Counted from the first letter of the stretch, positions 23,887-33,729 are shown. The stretch: DNA of 64,000 nucleotides from Streptomyces roseofulvus (GCF_039534915.1 NZ_BAAAWE010000001.1:1860001-1924000); one strand, 5' to 3'. Numbers and translations: made by a program. The notes: generated by a model not told the origin, from the sequence alone.

Positions 23887-25083
23887 ATGAGCACTCAGCC
23901 ACTCCCCCTGGACGGGATCACGGTCGTCTCCGTCGAGCAGGCCGTCGCCGCGCCCTTCGCCACGAGACAGCTCGCCGACCTCGGCGCCCGGGTGGTCAAG
24001 GTCGAACGCCCCGACGGCGGCGACTTCGCCCGCGGCTACGACACCGCGGCCCGCGGTCTGGCCTCGCACTTCGTCTGGTGCAACCGCGGCAAGGAGTCGG
24101 TCGCCGTCGACCTGAAGGAACCGCGCGGCCGGGAGCTGGTGGGGCGGCTGGTGGCGGACGCCGACGTCTTCGTGCAGAACCTCGCGCACGGTGCGGCGGC
24201 CCGGCTGGGCCTCGACGCGGCCACCCTCTGCGCCGCGCACCCGCGGCTGGTCGCCGTGGACGTCTCCGGGTACGGACCGGACGGCCCGTACGCCCACCGG
24301 AGGGCGTACGACATGCTCGTGCAGTGCGAGACCGGGCTGGTCTCGGTCACCGGCACCCCCGGACAGCCCGTCAAGTCGGGCATCCCGGCGGCCGACATCG
24401 CGGCCGGGATGTACGCCTACGCGGGCGTCCTCGCCGCCCTCGTCCGGCGCGGCACGACCGGACTCGGCGGGCCCGTGGAGGTCTCGCTCTTCGACGCGCT
24501 CGCGGAGTGGATGGGGCATCCGCTGCACCACGGGGCGCACGGAGGTACGGCACCGGCGCGCACGGGGCTCGCGCATGCGGTGATCGCGCCCTACGACGCC
24601 TATCCGACGGCGGACGGCGGCCTGGTGCTGCTCTCGGTGCAGAACGACCGCGAGTGGCGGCGGCTCGCCGAACGGGTGCTGGAACGGCCGGAACTCGCCG
24701 GCGATCCGGCCTTCGCCACCAACGCGGCCCGGGTCGCCGGGCGGGCGGCGACCGACGCCGCGGTCGGGGCCGCGCTCGCGGCACTGCCGGCGGAGGAGGC
24801 GGTACGGCGCCTGGACGCGGCCGGCATCGCCTGCGCGCGGCTCAACACGGTGGCGGAGCTGGTACGCCACCCGCAGCTGGCCGCCCGGGACCGCTGGCGC
24901 CCGGTGGACTCGCCCGTCGGCCCCCTGCCGTCGCTGCTGCCGCCGATCGGCTTCCCGGACGCCCCGGAGGCGCCGATGGGCCGCGTCCCGGCCCTCGGCG
25001 AGCACACGGACACGGTCCTCGCGGGCCTGGGCGTGCCGGCGGCGGAGGTGAGGGAGCTGCGGGCGGCCGGGGTGATCGCCTGA
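23887..25083 (+). CDS. CaiB/BaiF-family (class III) CoA-transferase
   Basis: A 398-aa enzyme that moves CoA between acyl groups. Family hallmarks are SVEQAVAAPFATRQLADLGARVVKVE, NRGKESVAVDLKEPRGREL, VDVSGYGPDGPYAHRRAYDMLVQCETGL (with the catalytic Asp in AYDMLVQ), and KSGIPAADIAAGMYAYAGVLAAL. The substrate is unknown; no dehydrogenase or hydratase is adjacent. It starts 61 bp after the ABC permease and may be read from the same promoter. Confidence 0.92.
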   Translation: MSTQPLPLDGITVVSVEQAVAAPFATRQLADLGARVVKVERPDGGDFARGYDTAARGLASHFVWCNRGKESVAVDLKEPRGRELVGRLVADADVFVQNLAHGAAARLGLDAATLCAAHPRLVAVDVSGYGPDGPYAHRRAYDMLVQCETGLVSVTGTPGQPVKSGIPAADIAAGMYAYAGVLAALVRRGTTGLGGPVEVSLFDALAEWMGHPLHHGAHGGTAPARTGLAHAVIAPYDAYPTADGGLVLLSVQNDREWRRLAERVLERPELAGDPAFATNAARVAGRAATDAAVGAALAALPAEEAVRRLDAAGIACARLNTVAELVRHPQLAARDRWRPVDSPVGPLPSLLPPIGFPDAPEAPMGRVPALGEHTDTVLAGLGVPAAEVRELRAAGVIA

Positions 25084-25232
25084 CCGGGAGCGGGCCCCGC
25101 GGGGGTACGACGAAGCGCCGGACGGGCGGGGACGCGTCCGGCGCTCTCGGCGTGCGGGTGGATGCGGGCTGCGGACCGGGGCGGGCGGGGCCTGTCGGGG
25201 ACGCGGCTCCGGGTGCCCTGGCGCGCGGGCGG
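25084..25232. other. Intergenic DNA before repeat copy A; no gene seen
   Basis: Between the CoA-transferase stop and the 166-bp foldback element there is about 150 bp of GC-rich DNA. It contains GGACGGGCGGGG/GCGTCCGGCG-type inverted segments near 25120-25145 that could act as a transcription terminator. I see no supported reading frame. Confidence 0.4.
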
Positions 25233-25398
25233 CTAGGTCGTTTCTTTCGGATCAGGCCGGATCGGGGAGCGGCGTCTGGTGCGTGCGCTCGCAAGGCGGA
25301 GGAGGGAGTCGACGCGGCGCGTCGGCGACCGACGACAACGCCGCGAGGGTGCGTGCCAGGCGTCGCGAGCCCGGCATGATCCGGAAGAGACGGCCTAG
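25233..25398 (+). repeat. Foldback MITE-like element, copy A
   Basis: A 166-bp element bounded by CTAG at both ends. The outer 28 bp are imperfect terminal inverted repeats (24 of 28 match; CTAGG-CGT-TCTT-CGGATCA-GCCGG). The inverted homology continues inward, so nearly the whole element can fold into one hairpin. A second copy, in opposite orientation, lies at 34189-34354 with six base differences. It is too short to encode a transposase. The right CTAG supplies the stop codon of the minus-strand gene ending at 25395. Confidence 0.85.
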
Positions 25399-25667
25399 TG
25401 GTGGGCGCCGAAGAGGGTGCGGCGCAGACGGCGGAGCGGAGCGAAGAGCGACACCCGCGTCCGGCCGACGTGCGGGCTCTGGGCCGGCGCCTCGTGGCGA
25501 CGCGTCGTCAGTTCCCGCATGAGCAGGGTCGCCTCGGCCACCTCGCGCTGGGGCACGGCGGGACCGCCGAGCACCGCGAGATGGCGGTCGAGACGCGAAC
25601 TGGTCGCGCTGCTCCCGCAGGTGATGGCAGGCACACGCGGCCTGCTGCGCATCGTTATCTGTTCCAT
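25395..25667 (-). CDS. Small conserved-type protein of unknown function
   Basis: A 90-aa basic protein. ATG 25667 is preceded by GGTGGGGAGTGAC, a convincing RBS. The middle is a heptad-like helix (SRLDRHLAVLGGPAVPQREVAEATLLMRELTTRR). The C-terminus VSLFAPLRRLRRTLFGAHH is an amphipathic basic helix that could touch membrane or nucleic acid. The stop codon TAG lies in the terminal CTAG of repeat copy A, so the element has inserted exactly at the end of the gene or has replaced its original end. I do not recognise the family. Codon bias supports a real gene. Confidence 0.6.
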   Translation of the reverse strand: MEQITMRSRPRVPAITCGSSATSSRLDRHLAVLGGPAVPQREVAEATLLMRELTTRRHEAPAQSPHVGRTRVSLFAPLRRLRRTLFGAHH

Positions 25668-25678
25668 GTCACTCCCCA

Positions 25679-25773
25679 CCCGTACGAGGGCACCCGGCCC
25701 GGGCAGGTTAACCCTATCGCCCCACAGTGACACGCGTGTATCCCGCCGACGGGATTCACTGCACTCGTACGGG
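25679..25773. promoter_or_regulatory. Intergenic dyads between the small protein and the pseudokinase
   Basis: In this 297-bp gap CCCGTACGAG (25679-25688) and CTCGTACGGG (25764-25773) are perfect 10-bp inverted repeats 75 bp apart, with the palindrome ACACGCGTGT (25730-25739) between them. On the minus strand TAGGGT near 25717 could be the small gene's -10. They may be paired regulator sites; no binder is known. Confidence 0.3.
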
Positions 25774-25964
25774 GGTTGACGGTCACTCTCCGAATCCATC
25801 TGATTCCAGGGCGAGTTGGACAGGGTTCGAACACCTGCCGAACCGTCATGAACCATCCTGCACCCCGGCGGCCCGGCCGCGACCCCGGCGTGTTGTGTGA
25901 TCTACGCCACCGGGGGCCGTTCGAGTGGGTCGCCACCCGGCGGGGGCGCGGCTACCGTGGGCTC

Positions 25965-26984
25965 ATGACGCTGATCGCGGGCCGTTACCGGCTGCTGGAC
26001 GCCCTCGCGGAGGGCGCGGCGGGGATCGTCTGGCGCGCCCGGGACGAGACGCTCGGCCGCGAGGTGGCCGTCAAGGAGGTGCACGCCCCGCCGGGGACGC
26101 CGGAGGCGGCGGAGCGGCTGCTGTACGCGCGCGTGGAGCGCGAGGCGCGGGCCGCGCGGGCGATCTCGGGCCCGGGCGTGGCCGAGGTGTACGACGTGGC
26201 CGTGGAGCACGGCCGGCCGTGGATCGTGATGGAGCTGGTCCGCGGGCTGACGCTGGCGGAGACCCTGGAGGCCGGCGGGCCGCTGGCGGACCGGGAGGCG
26301 GCGCGGGTCGCGCTCGGCGTGCTCGCGGCGCTGCGGGCGGCGCGGGCGGCCGGTGTCCCCTATCGCGAACCGGGCCCGGACCGGGTGCTGCTGGCCAACG
26401 ACGGGCGGGTGGTGGTGACGGGCGTGGCCACCGGGACCTCGGCGGCTCCGGACGCCGCGCCGGACGCCCCGCCGCCCGGCCCCGAGGAGGACCTGCGGTC
26501 GCTGGGCGCGCTGCTCGGCGGGATGGTCGCCGATCGTCGCTCGGGGCCGCTGGCGGCGGTGGCCGCGGGGCTCGCGGACCGGGACGCGGGGGTGCGCGCC
26601 GGGGCCGTGCGCGAGCTGGAGCGGGTGGCCGGGGCCGGGGAAGGGCCGCGCGGCGACGTGCGGGCCGGCCGGGAGCCGGAGCGCGGAGCGGAGCACCCGG
26701 AGGATCGGGAGCACGACGGGCCGGGTGGTGTGCGCGGGGCGCGTACGGAGGAGCGCGGGGGTGCCGGTGCGCGGCGGCGGGGCCCCGGCAGGCGGGCGGT
26801 GATCGCGGCCGGGATCGCCGGGCTGCTGGTCATCGTGGCCGCGCTGGCCTGGCAGGCCGTCAGGGACCGGGGTCCGGGCGCCGGTCCGGGCGGGGGCGGG
26901 GCGTCGAGCACCGCTCCTGCCGTTCCCGGCGCCGCGGGTACGGGTGCGGAGGACGGGGTACCCGCCGCTACGCCGCGTTCCTGA
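25965..26984 (+). CDS. Membrane-anchored Ser/Thr kinase-like protein, probably a pseudokinase
   Basis: A 339-aa protein. The kinase fold spans about 5-215. The glycine loop is degenerate (LAEGAAGIVWRA). The ATP-anchoring Lys (REVAVKEV) and helix-C Glu (VEREARAARAI) remain. The catalytic loop reads YREPGPDRVLL where HRDLKPxN is expected, and the DFG position reads VTGVATG. Without the catalytic Asp and the Mg-binding Asp it should not phosphorylate normally. A charged juxtamembrane region is followed by one helix (AVIAAGIAGLLVIVAALAW) and a short outer tail. It overlaps the convergent lipase by 17 bp. Confidence 0.8.
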   Translation: MTLIAGRYRLLDALAEGAAGIVWRARDETLGREVAVKEVHAPPGTPEAAERLLYARVEREARAARAISGPGVAEVYDVAVEHGRPWIVMELVRGLTLAETLEAGGPLADREAARVALGVLAALRAARAAGVPYREPGPDRVLLANDGRVVVTGVATGTSAAPDAAPDAPPPGPEEDLRSLGALLGGMVADRRSGPLAAVAAGLADRDAGVRAGAVRELERVAGAGEGPRGDVRAGREPERGAEHPEDREHDGPGGVRGARTEERGGAGARRRGPGRRAVIAAGIAGLLVIVAALAWQAVRDRGPGAGPGGGGASSTAPAVPGAAGTGAEDGVPAATPRS

Positions 26985-27774
26985 AGGTGGGCAGGTAGCC
27001 GCCGGACTGGCCGTTGGCCGTCGGGTGGTAGGACTCGCCGATGTTCAGCCAGTTGACGCTGTGCAGCCAACTGGAGGACGAGCAGATCTCGTGACCGGTG
27101 AAGGCGGGGACGACACTGGCGAAGGCGAAGCCGTGGTCGGCGGCGCGCTTGGCGAGGGCGGCGTTGAGGTGGTCGGAGGCGCCGTTGATGGCGGCGCGCT
27201 CCGTCTCGCTGAGGCCGGCGACGCAGCCGCCGTTCAGCTGGTAGAAGCGCGGGTAGCCGAGGACGACGACGCGGGCGGCCGGGGCCTTGGCGCGGATGGC
27301 GTTGTAGGTCGCGTCGAGGCGGGCGGGCAGGGTGGAGTCCACGTACGCCTTGGCCTGGTTCACCCGGTTGACACAGGTGCTCTCGGACTGGAGCACACAG
27401 GTCGTCATGACGTCGGCGAAGCCGGCGTCGTTGCCGCCGACGGTGAGCGAGACGAGGTCGGTCGCGGAGGAGAGCGGGGCGAGCTGCTTGGTGGTGACGT
27501 CGGTGGTGACGGCGCCCGAGCAGGCGGTGAAGGCGAAGGAGGAGGGGGCGTTGGCGTTGGCCCAGAGGCGCGGGTACGCCTTGGTGGAGCGCTTGCAGTC
27601 GCCGCTGGCGCTGTCGTAGCTGCCGGCACCGACGCCGGAGGAGTACGAGTCGCCGAGGGCCACGTAGTCGAGTGCGGCGCTCTCTGCGGCCTGCGCGGCC
27701 CCCGCCCCGGTCAGGGCGAGGACGGAACCGAGCAGGAGCGAGGACGCGAAGGCCGCGAATCGCGACAGTTTCAT
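26968..27774 (-). CDS. Secreted SGNH/GDSL lipase-esterase
   Basis: A 268-aa secreted hydrolase. The signal peptide is about 1-35 (AQA-AESAALDY). The block I nucleophile is GDSYSSGVGAG, block III is VGGNDAGF and the block V His is SYHPTANGQSGGY. Six cysteines (CKRS, ACSGA, TTCVLQSESTC, GGCVAG, EICSS) would form three disulfides, as in characterised Streptomyces SGNH lipases of this size. ATG 27774 has GGGAGG upstream. It acts outside the cell on ester lipids. Confidence 0.93.
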   Translation of the reverse strand: MKLSRFAAFASSLLLGSVLALTGAGAAQAAESAALDYVALGDSYSSGVGAGSYDSASGDCKRSTKAYPRLWANANAPSSFAFTACSGAVTTDVTTKQLAPLSSATDLVSLTVGGNDAGFADVMTTCVLQSESTCVNRVNQAKAYVDSTLPARLDATYNAIRAKAPAARVVVLGYPRFYQLNGGCVAGLSETERAAINGASDHLNAALAKRAADHGFAFASVVPAFTGHEICSSSSWLHSVNWLNIGESYHPTANGQSGGYLPTFRNAA

Positions 27775-28410
27775 GGAACCTCCCTGGAGCAGGATCTCTG
27801 CGCTACCAGGAAGTAGCATCGGATCCGCCGCTCCGGAAGTGTTCATGTCAAAAGTCGTTCCGCCGACGCCGCTGAGGCCACCTCAGAAGGCGGCGGTTTT
27901 CGGCCATCTGAGGAATCGGACGTTCCTGTCCCGCTTCCGGGTCGCAGGGGATCACCACACAGCCGCACGCCGCTGCCCAGGAGTGCGACGGATCCCCACC
28001 CTTCCCACCAGGAAAACGGATTGATCAAATCCGATCGAGAAGACAGCGCTTCCGGCCACGGATCGTTCGTCAAAGTGCCAGAAACCGGGCCGTACAAGCG
28101 GGACTTGCCATACAGTCCCATTCATCAATACCGTCGTACATCTCACCCGCATCGGTTCATCGGCAAGGCGCTCAGGGGAGAGCGCGGAAGGGTCGGCGAC
28201 ACCGGAGCGGGGCGCGGTAGGGGGGTGCCGTGCTCGGTGCGTGTCCATGCGCTCCGAGTCGCGGGTACCGCGCGGCCAGTCATGCCAACTCGCCGATCCC
28301 GCAAGGAGATCGACTCCGTGCGGGTGAGGACGAGAACCCCCCTTTCGAACCGGACACACGACCGGGCTGCCCAGGGGTGGGCCGCCCACCGGACGAGAGG
28401 GAAACCGACC
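27775..28410. other. 636-bp AT-richer intergenic region ahead of the glycosyltransferase operon
   Basis: No supported gene. It contains CTGAGG-CCA-CCTCAG (27872-27886), a third CTGAGG near 27908, and the promoter candidate listed separately. The DNA from 27840 to 28150 is visibly less GC-rich than its surroundings. The downstream glycosyltransferase frame stays open back to about 28021, including a GTG at 28318 with an AAGGAG RBS. Confidence 0.5.
28105..28134 (+). promoter_or_regulatory. Candidate promoter of the glycosyltransferase operon
   Basis: TTGCCA (28105-28110) and TACCGT (28129-28134) are separated by 18 bp, a fair match to a primary sigma-factor promoter. The start site would be near 28141, giving a 5' leader of about 270 nt if translation begins at 28411. 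Confidence 0.4.
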
Positions 28411-29247
28411 ATGAGCTCGTTCCTGCGCCCGGCCGTCACGGGCCAAGAATTCACCGAGCCGAGTCGAATAGCGGCCCAGTACCGGGCCATCACGTCCCAC
28501 CTGGCGATCACTCCACCGGTGAGCGTCGTCATTCCCGCGATGAATGAGGCGGAAAATCTTCCGTACGTGTTCAAGTCGCTGCCGGAATGGATTCACGAAG
28601 TCGTCCTCGTCGACGGAAATTCGACGGACAACACCGTCGAAGTGGCCCGGGAACTGCGGCCCGACGTGAAGGTCGTCAAACAGGTCGGCAAGGGCAAGGG
28701 CGACGCCCTGATCAGCGGCTTCGCCGCCTGCACCGGCGACATCATCGTCATGGTCGACGCCGACGGCTCGGCCGACGGCCAGGAGATCGTCTCCTACGTC
28801 TCCGCCCTCGTCGGCGGCGCCGACTTCGCCAAGGGCTCGCGCTTCGCCAACGGCGGCGGCACCGACGACATGACCGGGATCCGCCGGCTGGGCAACTGGG
28901 CCCTCTGCGCCCTCGTCAACCGGAAGTTCGGCGCCCGCTACACCGACCTCTGCTACGGCTACAACGCCTTCTGGCGACATTGCCTCGACAAGATCGTCCT
29001 CGACTGCACCGGCTTCGAGATCGAGACCCTCATCAACATCCGGGTCGTCAAGGCCGGCCTGAAGGTGCAGGAGGTCCCGAGCCACGAGTACCTGCGGATC
29101 CACGGCGTCAGCAACCTGAACGCGGTCCGCGACGGCATCCGGGTCCTCAAGGTGATCCTCCGCGAGAAGCGCGTCCCCAAGGCCGCCCGGGCGCTCCGCC
29201 GGCCCGCCGGCTTCTCGGTCAACGTCCCCCGGGGAGAGGTCTCTTGA
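28411..29247 (+). CDS. Family 2 glycosyltransferase
   Basis: A 278-aa GT-A fold enzyme. Nucleotide-sugar binding is seen in PPVSVVIPAMNEAENLPYVF and VVLVDGNSTDNTVEVAREL. The metal-binding DxD is in IIVMVDADGSADGQE. GSRFANGGGTDDM and CYGYNAFWRHCLDKI resemble dolichyl-phosphate-sugar synthase/ExoA-like enzymes. No C-terminal membrane helices. ATG 28411 is favoured; GTG 28318 (in frame, AAGGAG at -9) would add 31 residues. First gene of a three-gene coupled operon for a surface polysaccharide or glycan. Codon usage at the 5' end is less GC-biased than in its neighbours. Confidence 0.88.
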   Translation: MSSFLRPAVTGQEFTEPSRIAAQYRAITSHLAITPPVSVVIPAMNEAENLPYVFKSLPEWIHEVVLVDGNSTDNTVEVARELRPDVKVVKQVGKGKGDALISGFAACTGDIIVMVDADGSADGQEIVSYVSALVGGADFAKGSRFANGGGTDDMTGIRRLGNWALCALVNRKFGARYTDLCYGYNAFWRHCLDKIVLDCTGFEIETLINIRVVKAGLKVQEVPSHEYLRIHGVSNLNAVRDGIRVLKVILREKRVPKAARALRRPAGFSVNVPRGEVS

Positions 29248-30296
29248 GCGACCGCCCGGCCCCGCCCCGCTTCTCGGTGGTGATCTGCGTCTACACGGAG
29301 GAGCGCTGGGGGGACATCCTCGCCGCCGTCGACTCCGTCCGGAAACAGTCGCCGGCCCCGCTGGAGACCCTGCTCGTCGTCGACCACAACGAGCGGCTCC
29401 TGGACCGGCTCACCGAGGAGTACGCGGACGCGCGCCGGGACGGGGAGGTGCGGGTGCTCGCCAACGCGGGCCCCCGCGGCCTCTCCGCCGGCCGCAACAC
29501 CGGCATCGCCGCCGCCCGCGGCGACGTCGTCGCCTTCCTCGACGACGACGCCGTGGCCGAGCACGACTGGCTCCACCACTTCGCCGCCGGCTACACGGAC
29601 CCGGCGGTCGTCGCCGTCGGCGGGCGCACCCTGCCCGCCTGGGCCTCCGGCCGCCGCCCCGTCTGGTTCCCCGAGGAGTTCGACTGGGTCGTCGGCTGCA
29701 CCTACCGGGGGCTGCCGCCCGGCCGGGTACGGGTCCGCAACGTGCTCGGCGGCAACGCCTCCTTCCGCCGCTCCGCCTTCGACGCGGCGGGCGGCTTCGC
29801 CACCGGCATCGGCCGCGACGGCGACCGGCGGCCGCTCGGCTGCGAGGAGACCGAGCTGTGCATCCGGCTCGCGAACGCGGTGCCGGGCGCGGTCCTGCTC
29901 ATCGACGACCGCGCGGTCATCCACCACAAGGTCCCCGCCGTCCGCGAGCGCTTCGCCTACTTCCGCACCCGCGTCTACGCCGAGGGCCTCTCCAAGGCGC
30001 TCGTCGCCCAGAGCGTCGGCGCGGGCAAGGGCCTGGAGTCCGAACGGCGCTACACCAGCCGGGTGCTGCCCGCCGGAGTGCTGCGCGGGGTGCGGGACGC
30101 CCTGCTCGGCAGGCCGGGCGGCGCCGGCCGGGCCGGGGCCATCGTCACGGGCGTGGCGCTCGCCGCCGCCGGCTACGCCCTCGGCACCCTCCGCGCCCGC
30201 CGCGGCCGCTCCCCCGCCTTCTCCTGGGGCCCGATCACCCCGGAGGGCGTACCCCGGGAGACCGGCGCGCCGGAGAAGAAGGGAGCGGCCGCGTGA
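29244..30296 (+). CDS. Family 2 glycosyltransferase
   Basis: A 350-aa enzyme. RFSVVICVYTEERWGDILAAVDSVRKQ and LLVVDHNERLLDRL start the GT-A domain; the metal-binding motif is VVAFLDDDAVAEHDWL. NVLGGNASFRRSAFDAAGGF and GCEETELCIRLA carry the ED-type acceptor/catalytic region. A hydrophobic segment near 290-310 (AIVTGVALAAAGYALGTL) suggests membrane association. The start is TTG 29244, overlapping the previous stop (TTGA) after GGGGAGAGG. It acts with the neighbouring transferase and deacetylase. Confidence 0.9.
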   Translation: MSDRPAPPRFSVVICVYTEERWGDILAAVDSVRKQSPAPLETLLVVDHNERLLDRLTEEYADARRDGEVRVLANAGPRGLSAGRNTGIAAARGDVVAFLDDDAVAEHDWLHHFAAGYTDPAVVAVGGRTLPAWASGRRPVWFPEEFDWVVGCTYRGLPPGRVRVRNVLGGNASFRRSAFDAAGGFATGIGRDGDRRPLGCEETELCIRLANAVPGAVLLIDDRAVIHHKVPAVRERFAYFRTRVYAEGLSKALVAQSVGAGKGLESERRYTSRVLPAGVLRGVRDALLGRPGGAGRAGAIVTGVALAAAGYALGTLRARRGRSPAFSWGPITPEGVPRETGAPEKKGAAA

Positions 30297-31150
30297 GCGG
30301 GAACGCCGCGCACGCGGGCCGCGAGGGGGCGGTCGGCCGCGCGGGCGCCGACGAGGCCGGCCCGCCCGCGCCCGTGCCGATCCTCATGTACCACGCGGTC
30401 GCGCCCGATCCGGCGCCCGCGACGCTCGGGCTCTCCGTGACGCCCGACGCATTCACCGCGCAGATGGCGGAGGTGGCGCGGCGGGGCTTCACGCCGGTCA
30501 CCACCGCCGCGCTCGCCGCCGCCTGGCGGACCGGCGCCGGGCTGCCCGCCCGTCCCGTGCTCGTCACCTTCGACGACGGCTACGAGGGCGTGCACCGGTA
30601 CGCCCTGCCGGTGCTCGCCCGGCACTCCTTCACCAGCACCGTCTTCGTCACGAGCGGCTGGCTGCCCGGCCGGCACGCCACCGGCGGCGCCCTCGACACC
30701 ATGCTCTCCTGGGGGCAGGTGCGCGAACTGGCCGCCGCCGGAACCGAGATCGGCGGGCACAGCCACAGCCACCCGCAGCTGGACCAGCTCGACGCGCGGC
30801 GGCTGCGCTTCGAGGCGCTGCGCTGCCGGGAGCTGGTCGGCGAGGAACTCGGCACCGCGCCGGACTCCTTCGCCTACCCGTACGGCTACTCCAGCCGGCG
30901 GGTGCGCGCCGCCGTCCGGGAGGCCGGCTTCGGCCAGGCGCTCGCGGTCGGCAACGCGCTCGCCCGCCGCCGCCAGGGGCCGTACGCCCTGGAACGGGTG
31001 ACCGTACGCCGCTCCACCACCGTCGAGCAGTTCGGCCGGCTCCTCGAAGGGACCTCCCTCGCCCGGGACTTCGCCGTCGACCGGGCCCTGACGAAGGGGT
31101 ACGCGCTCGCCCGCCGGGCCCGCGGCGCGGTGCGCGGGCACTGGATCTGA
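30293..31150 (+). CDS. Polysaccharide deacetylase (NodB/CE4 family)
   Basis: A 285-aa metal-dependent deacetylase. The NodB motif 1 is LVTFDDGYEGVHRYALPVL (catalytic Asp and metal Asp). Motif 2 is EIGGHSHSHPQLDQL (metal His pair), motif 3 is FAYPYGYSSRRVRAA. The N-terminus has the CE4 entry VPILMYHAVAP. It removes N-acetyl groups from a polymer or oligosaccharide, probably the product of the two upstream transferases. There is no signal peptide, so it may act on a cytoplasmic lipid-linked precursor or be exported another way. The GTG start overlaps the previous stop (GTGA). Confidence 0.9.
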   Translation: MSGNAAHAGREGAVGRAGADEAGPPAPVPILMYHAVAPDPAPATLGLSVTPDAFTAQMAEVARRGFTPVTTAALAAAWRTGAGLPARPVLVTFDDGYEGVHRYALPVLARHSFTSTVFVTSGWLPGRHATGGALDTMLSWGQVRELAAAGTEIGGHSHSHPQLDQLDARRLRFEALRCRELVGEELGTAPDSFAYPYGYSSRRVRAAVREAGFGQALAVGNALARRRQGPYALERVTVRRSTTVEQFGRLLEGTSLARDFAVDRALTKGYALARRARGAVRGHWI

Positions 31151-31200
31151 CCCCGGCAAAACCCGGTGCGCGGCCCGGCCGGTTGGCGGATCATGGCGGC

Positions 31201-32310
<1,110 letters not shown>

Positions 32311-32358
32311 GGGCGACGGTCCGCCGGCGGCTTCCGCCGCCGGCGAACCGTTCCGCGG

Positions 32359-32736
32359 TCACTCGGAGTCGTACGCGGCCCTCAGCGCGTCCCGTACGGC
32401 CCCCTCGGCCTCGTCCCGGGTGAGTCCCAGGCGGTACGCCTCCTCGGCGTACTGCGCGGCGGCCGAGGCGGCCCTGCGGCTGGCGGCGTCACCGGCCGCG
32501 GCGACGAAGGTGCCGTGCCGGCCCCGGGTCTCGATGACCCCGTCGGACTCCAGCGCCTTGTACGCCTTGGCGACCGTGTTCGCGGCGAGCCCCAGCTGCT
32601 CCGCGAGTCCCCGGACCGTCGGCAGCTTGTACCCGACCGGGAGTCTGCCCGACCGGGCGCGCTCCGAGATCTGGGCACGCAGCTGTTCGTAGGGTGCGGT
32701 GGTGGACTGGTGGTCCACGGCGAGTGTCAGTGTCAC
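32359..32736 (-). CDS. Short GntR-family regulator (YtrA type)
   Basis: A 125-aa protein. The wHTH covers about 10-75: APYEQLRAQISERARSGRL, KLPTVRGLAEQLGLAANTVAKAYKALESDGVIETRGRHGTFV. Only a short C-terminal helical stretch follows, as in YtrA-type GntR proteins, which usually repress linked transporter genes. None is adjacent here. The start is GTG 32736. It is divergent from the GNAT gene with a 72-bp gap. Confidence 0.88.
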   Translation of the reverse strand: MTLTLAVDHQSTTAPYEQLRAQISERARSGRLPVGYKLPTVRGLAEQLGLAANTVAKAYKALESDGVIETRGRHGTFVAAAGDAASRRAASAAAQYAEEAYRLGLTRDEAEGAVRDALRAAYDSE

Positions 32737-32808
32737 CCGCCGATTCTGCCCCGACCCCGGCGGAAAATGGGAGGCGGTGGCGCGGCCCCGGCCGTAGCGT
32801 GCGGGCCC

Positions 32809-33729
32809 ATGACTGTCATCGTCCGTGACGTACGGCCCGAGGACGCCGAGGGCTTCGCCCGCGTCCGGCGCGCGGCCGTCCCGTTCATGCTGGCCACCGC
32901 CGAGCAGGTGGCGTTCGACTGGGCGCACGCCCATCCCGAGGCCCACTCCCGGCCGCTCGTCGCCGTGACGGAGGACGGGGAGGTGATCGGTACGGCCCAG
33001 GTGGGCCTCGCCCACGACGCCCCGAGACCCGGGGTCGGCTACCTCAACGTGTACGTGCACCCGGACCACCAGGGGCTCGGCGCGGGGACGCTGCTGGTGC
33101 GCACGGCCGAGGAGCACCTGGCCGAGCGGGGCGCGACGGTGCTGTACGGCTGGGCCATGGACGAGCCGTCGAACCGTGCCTACGCCGAGCGGCGCGGCTA
33201 CACGGCGAGCCGTACCGCGCACTTCCTGCGGCTCGACCTGACGGCGGGGCTGCCGCCGCTCCAGGCGCCGCCGCCCGGTGTCGCGCTGCTGACCGCCGAG
33301 GAGTTCGCGGCCGACCCGCGGCCGCTCTTCGAGCTGGACGCGGTGACCACCGCCGACGAGCCGGGGGACGTGGGGGCGGAGCTGGACGACTACGCCCACT
33401 GGCTGGACACCACCTGGAACCATCCCCTGTTCGACCGGGCGCTGACGATGGTGGCGGTGGTGGACGGGGAGCCGGCGGCGTTCAGCGCGGCACGGACCGA
33501 CGGCCTCGGCCGGTACGCGACGGGGATGACGGGGACGGCCCCGGCCTTCCGCGGCCGCGGGCTCGCCAAGCTCGCCAAGAACGCGTCGCTGCACCGGGCG
33601 CGGGCGGCCGGCTGCACGGAGGCGTTCACCGGGAACGACGCGGGGAACGGGCCGATGCTGGCGATCAACGAGTGGTTCGGGTACGCGATCGGGGCGACGG
33701 AGGTGCGGTATGTCCGGGCGCTCGGTTGA
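32809..33729 (+). CDS. Tandem GNAT-fold acetyltransferase
   Basis: A 306-aa protein with two GNAT domains. The first (about 1-150) has the acetyl-CoA motif VYVHPDHQGLGAGTLLV. The second (about 170-306) has GTAPAFRGRGLAKLAKN and NEWFGYAIGATEVRY. Double GNATs of this size include mycothiol-synthase-like and antibiotic-acetylating enzymes; the substrate is not evident. ATG 32809. Overlaps the following DUF402 gene by 20 bp. Confidence 0.85.
   Translation: MTVIVRDVRPEDAEGFARVRRAAVPFMLATAEQVAFDWAHAHPEAHSRPLVAVTEDGEVIGTAQVGLAHDAPRPGVGYLNVYVHPDHQGLGAGTLLVRTAEEHLAERGATVLYGWAMDEPSNRAYAERRGYTASRTAHFLRLDLTAGLPPLQAPPPGVALLTAEEFAADPRPLFELDAVTTADEPGDVGAELDDYAHWLDTTWNHPLFDRALTMVAVVDGEPAAFSAARTDGLGRYATGMTGTAPAFRGRGLAKLAKNASLHRARAAGCTEAFTGNDAGNGPMLAINEWFGYAIGATEVRYVRALG

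Noticed and set aside
20096..25083. Secondary-metabolite cluster around the DrrAB exporter and CoA-transferase
   Set aside because: No PKS, NRPS, terpene or tailoring genes are near; a TetR-controlled exporter alone does not support a biosynthetic cluster.
25283..25522. A short frame shared by both foldback elements that could encode a conserved peptide
   Set aside because: The shared peptide follows from the shared DNA. The frame has no RBS, runs out of the element into unrelated sequence in each copy, and has a composition typical of random GC-rich DNA.
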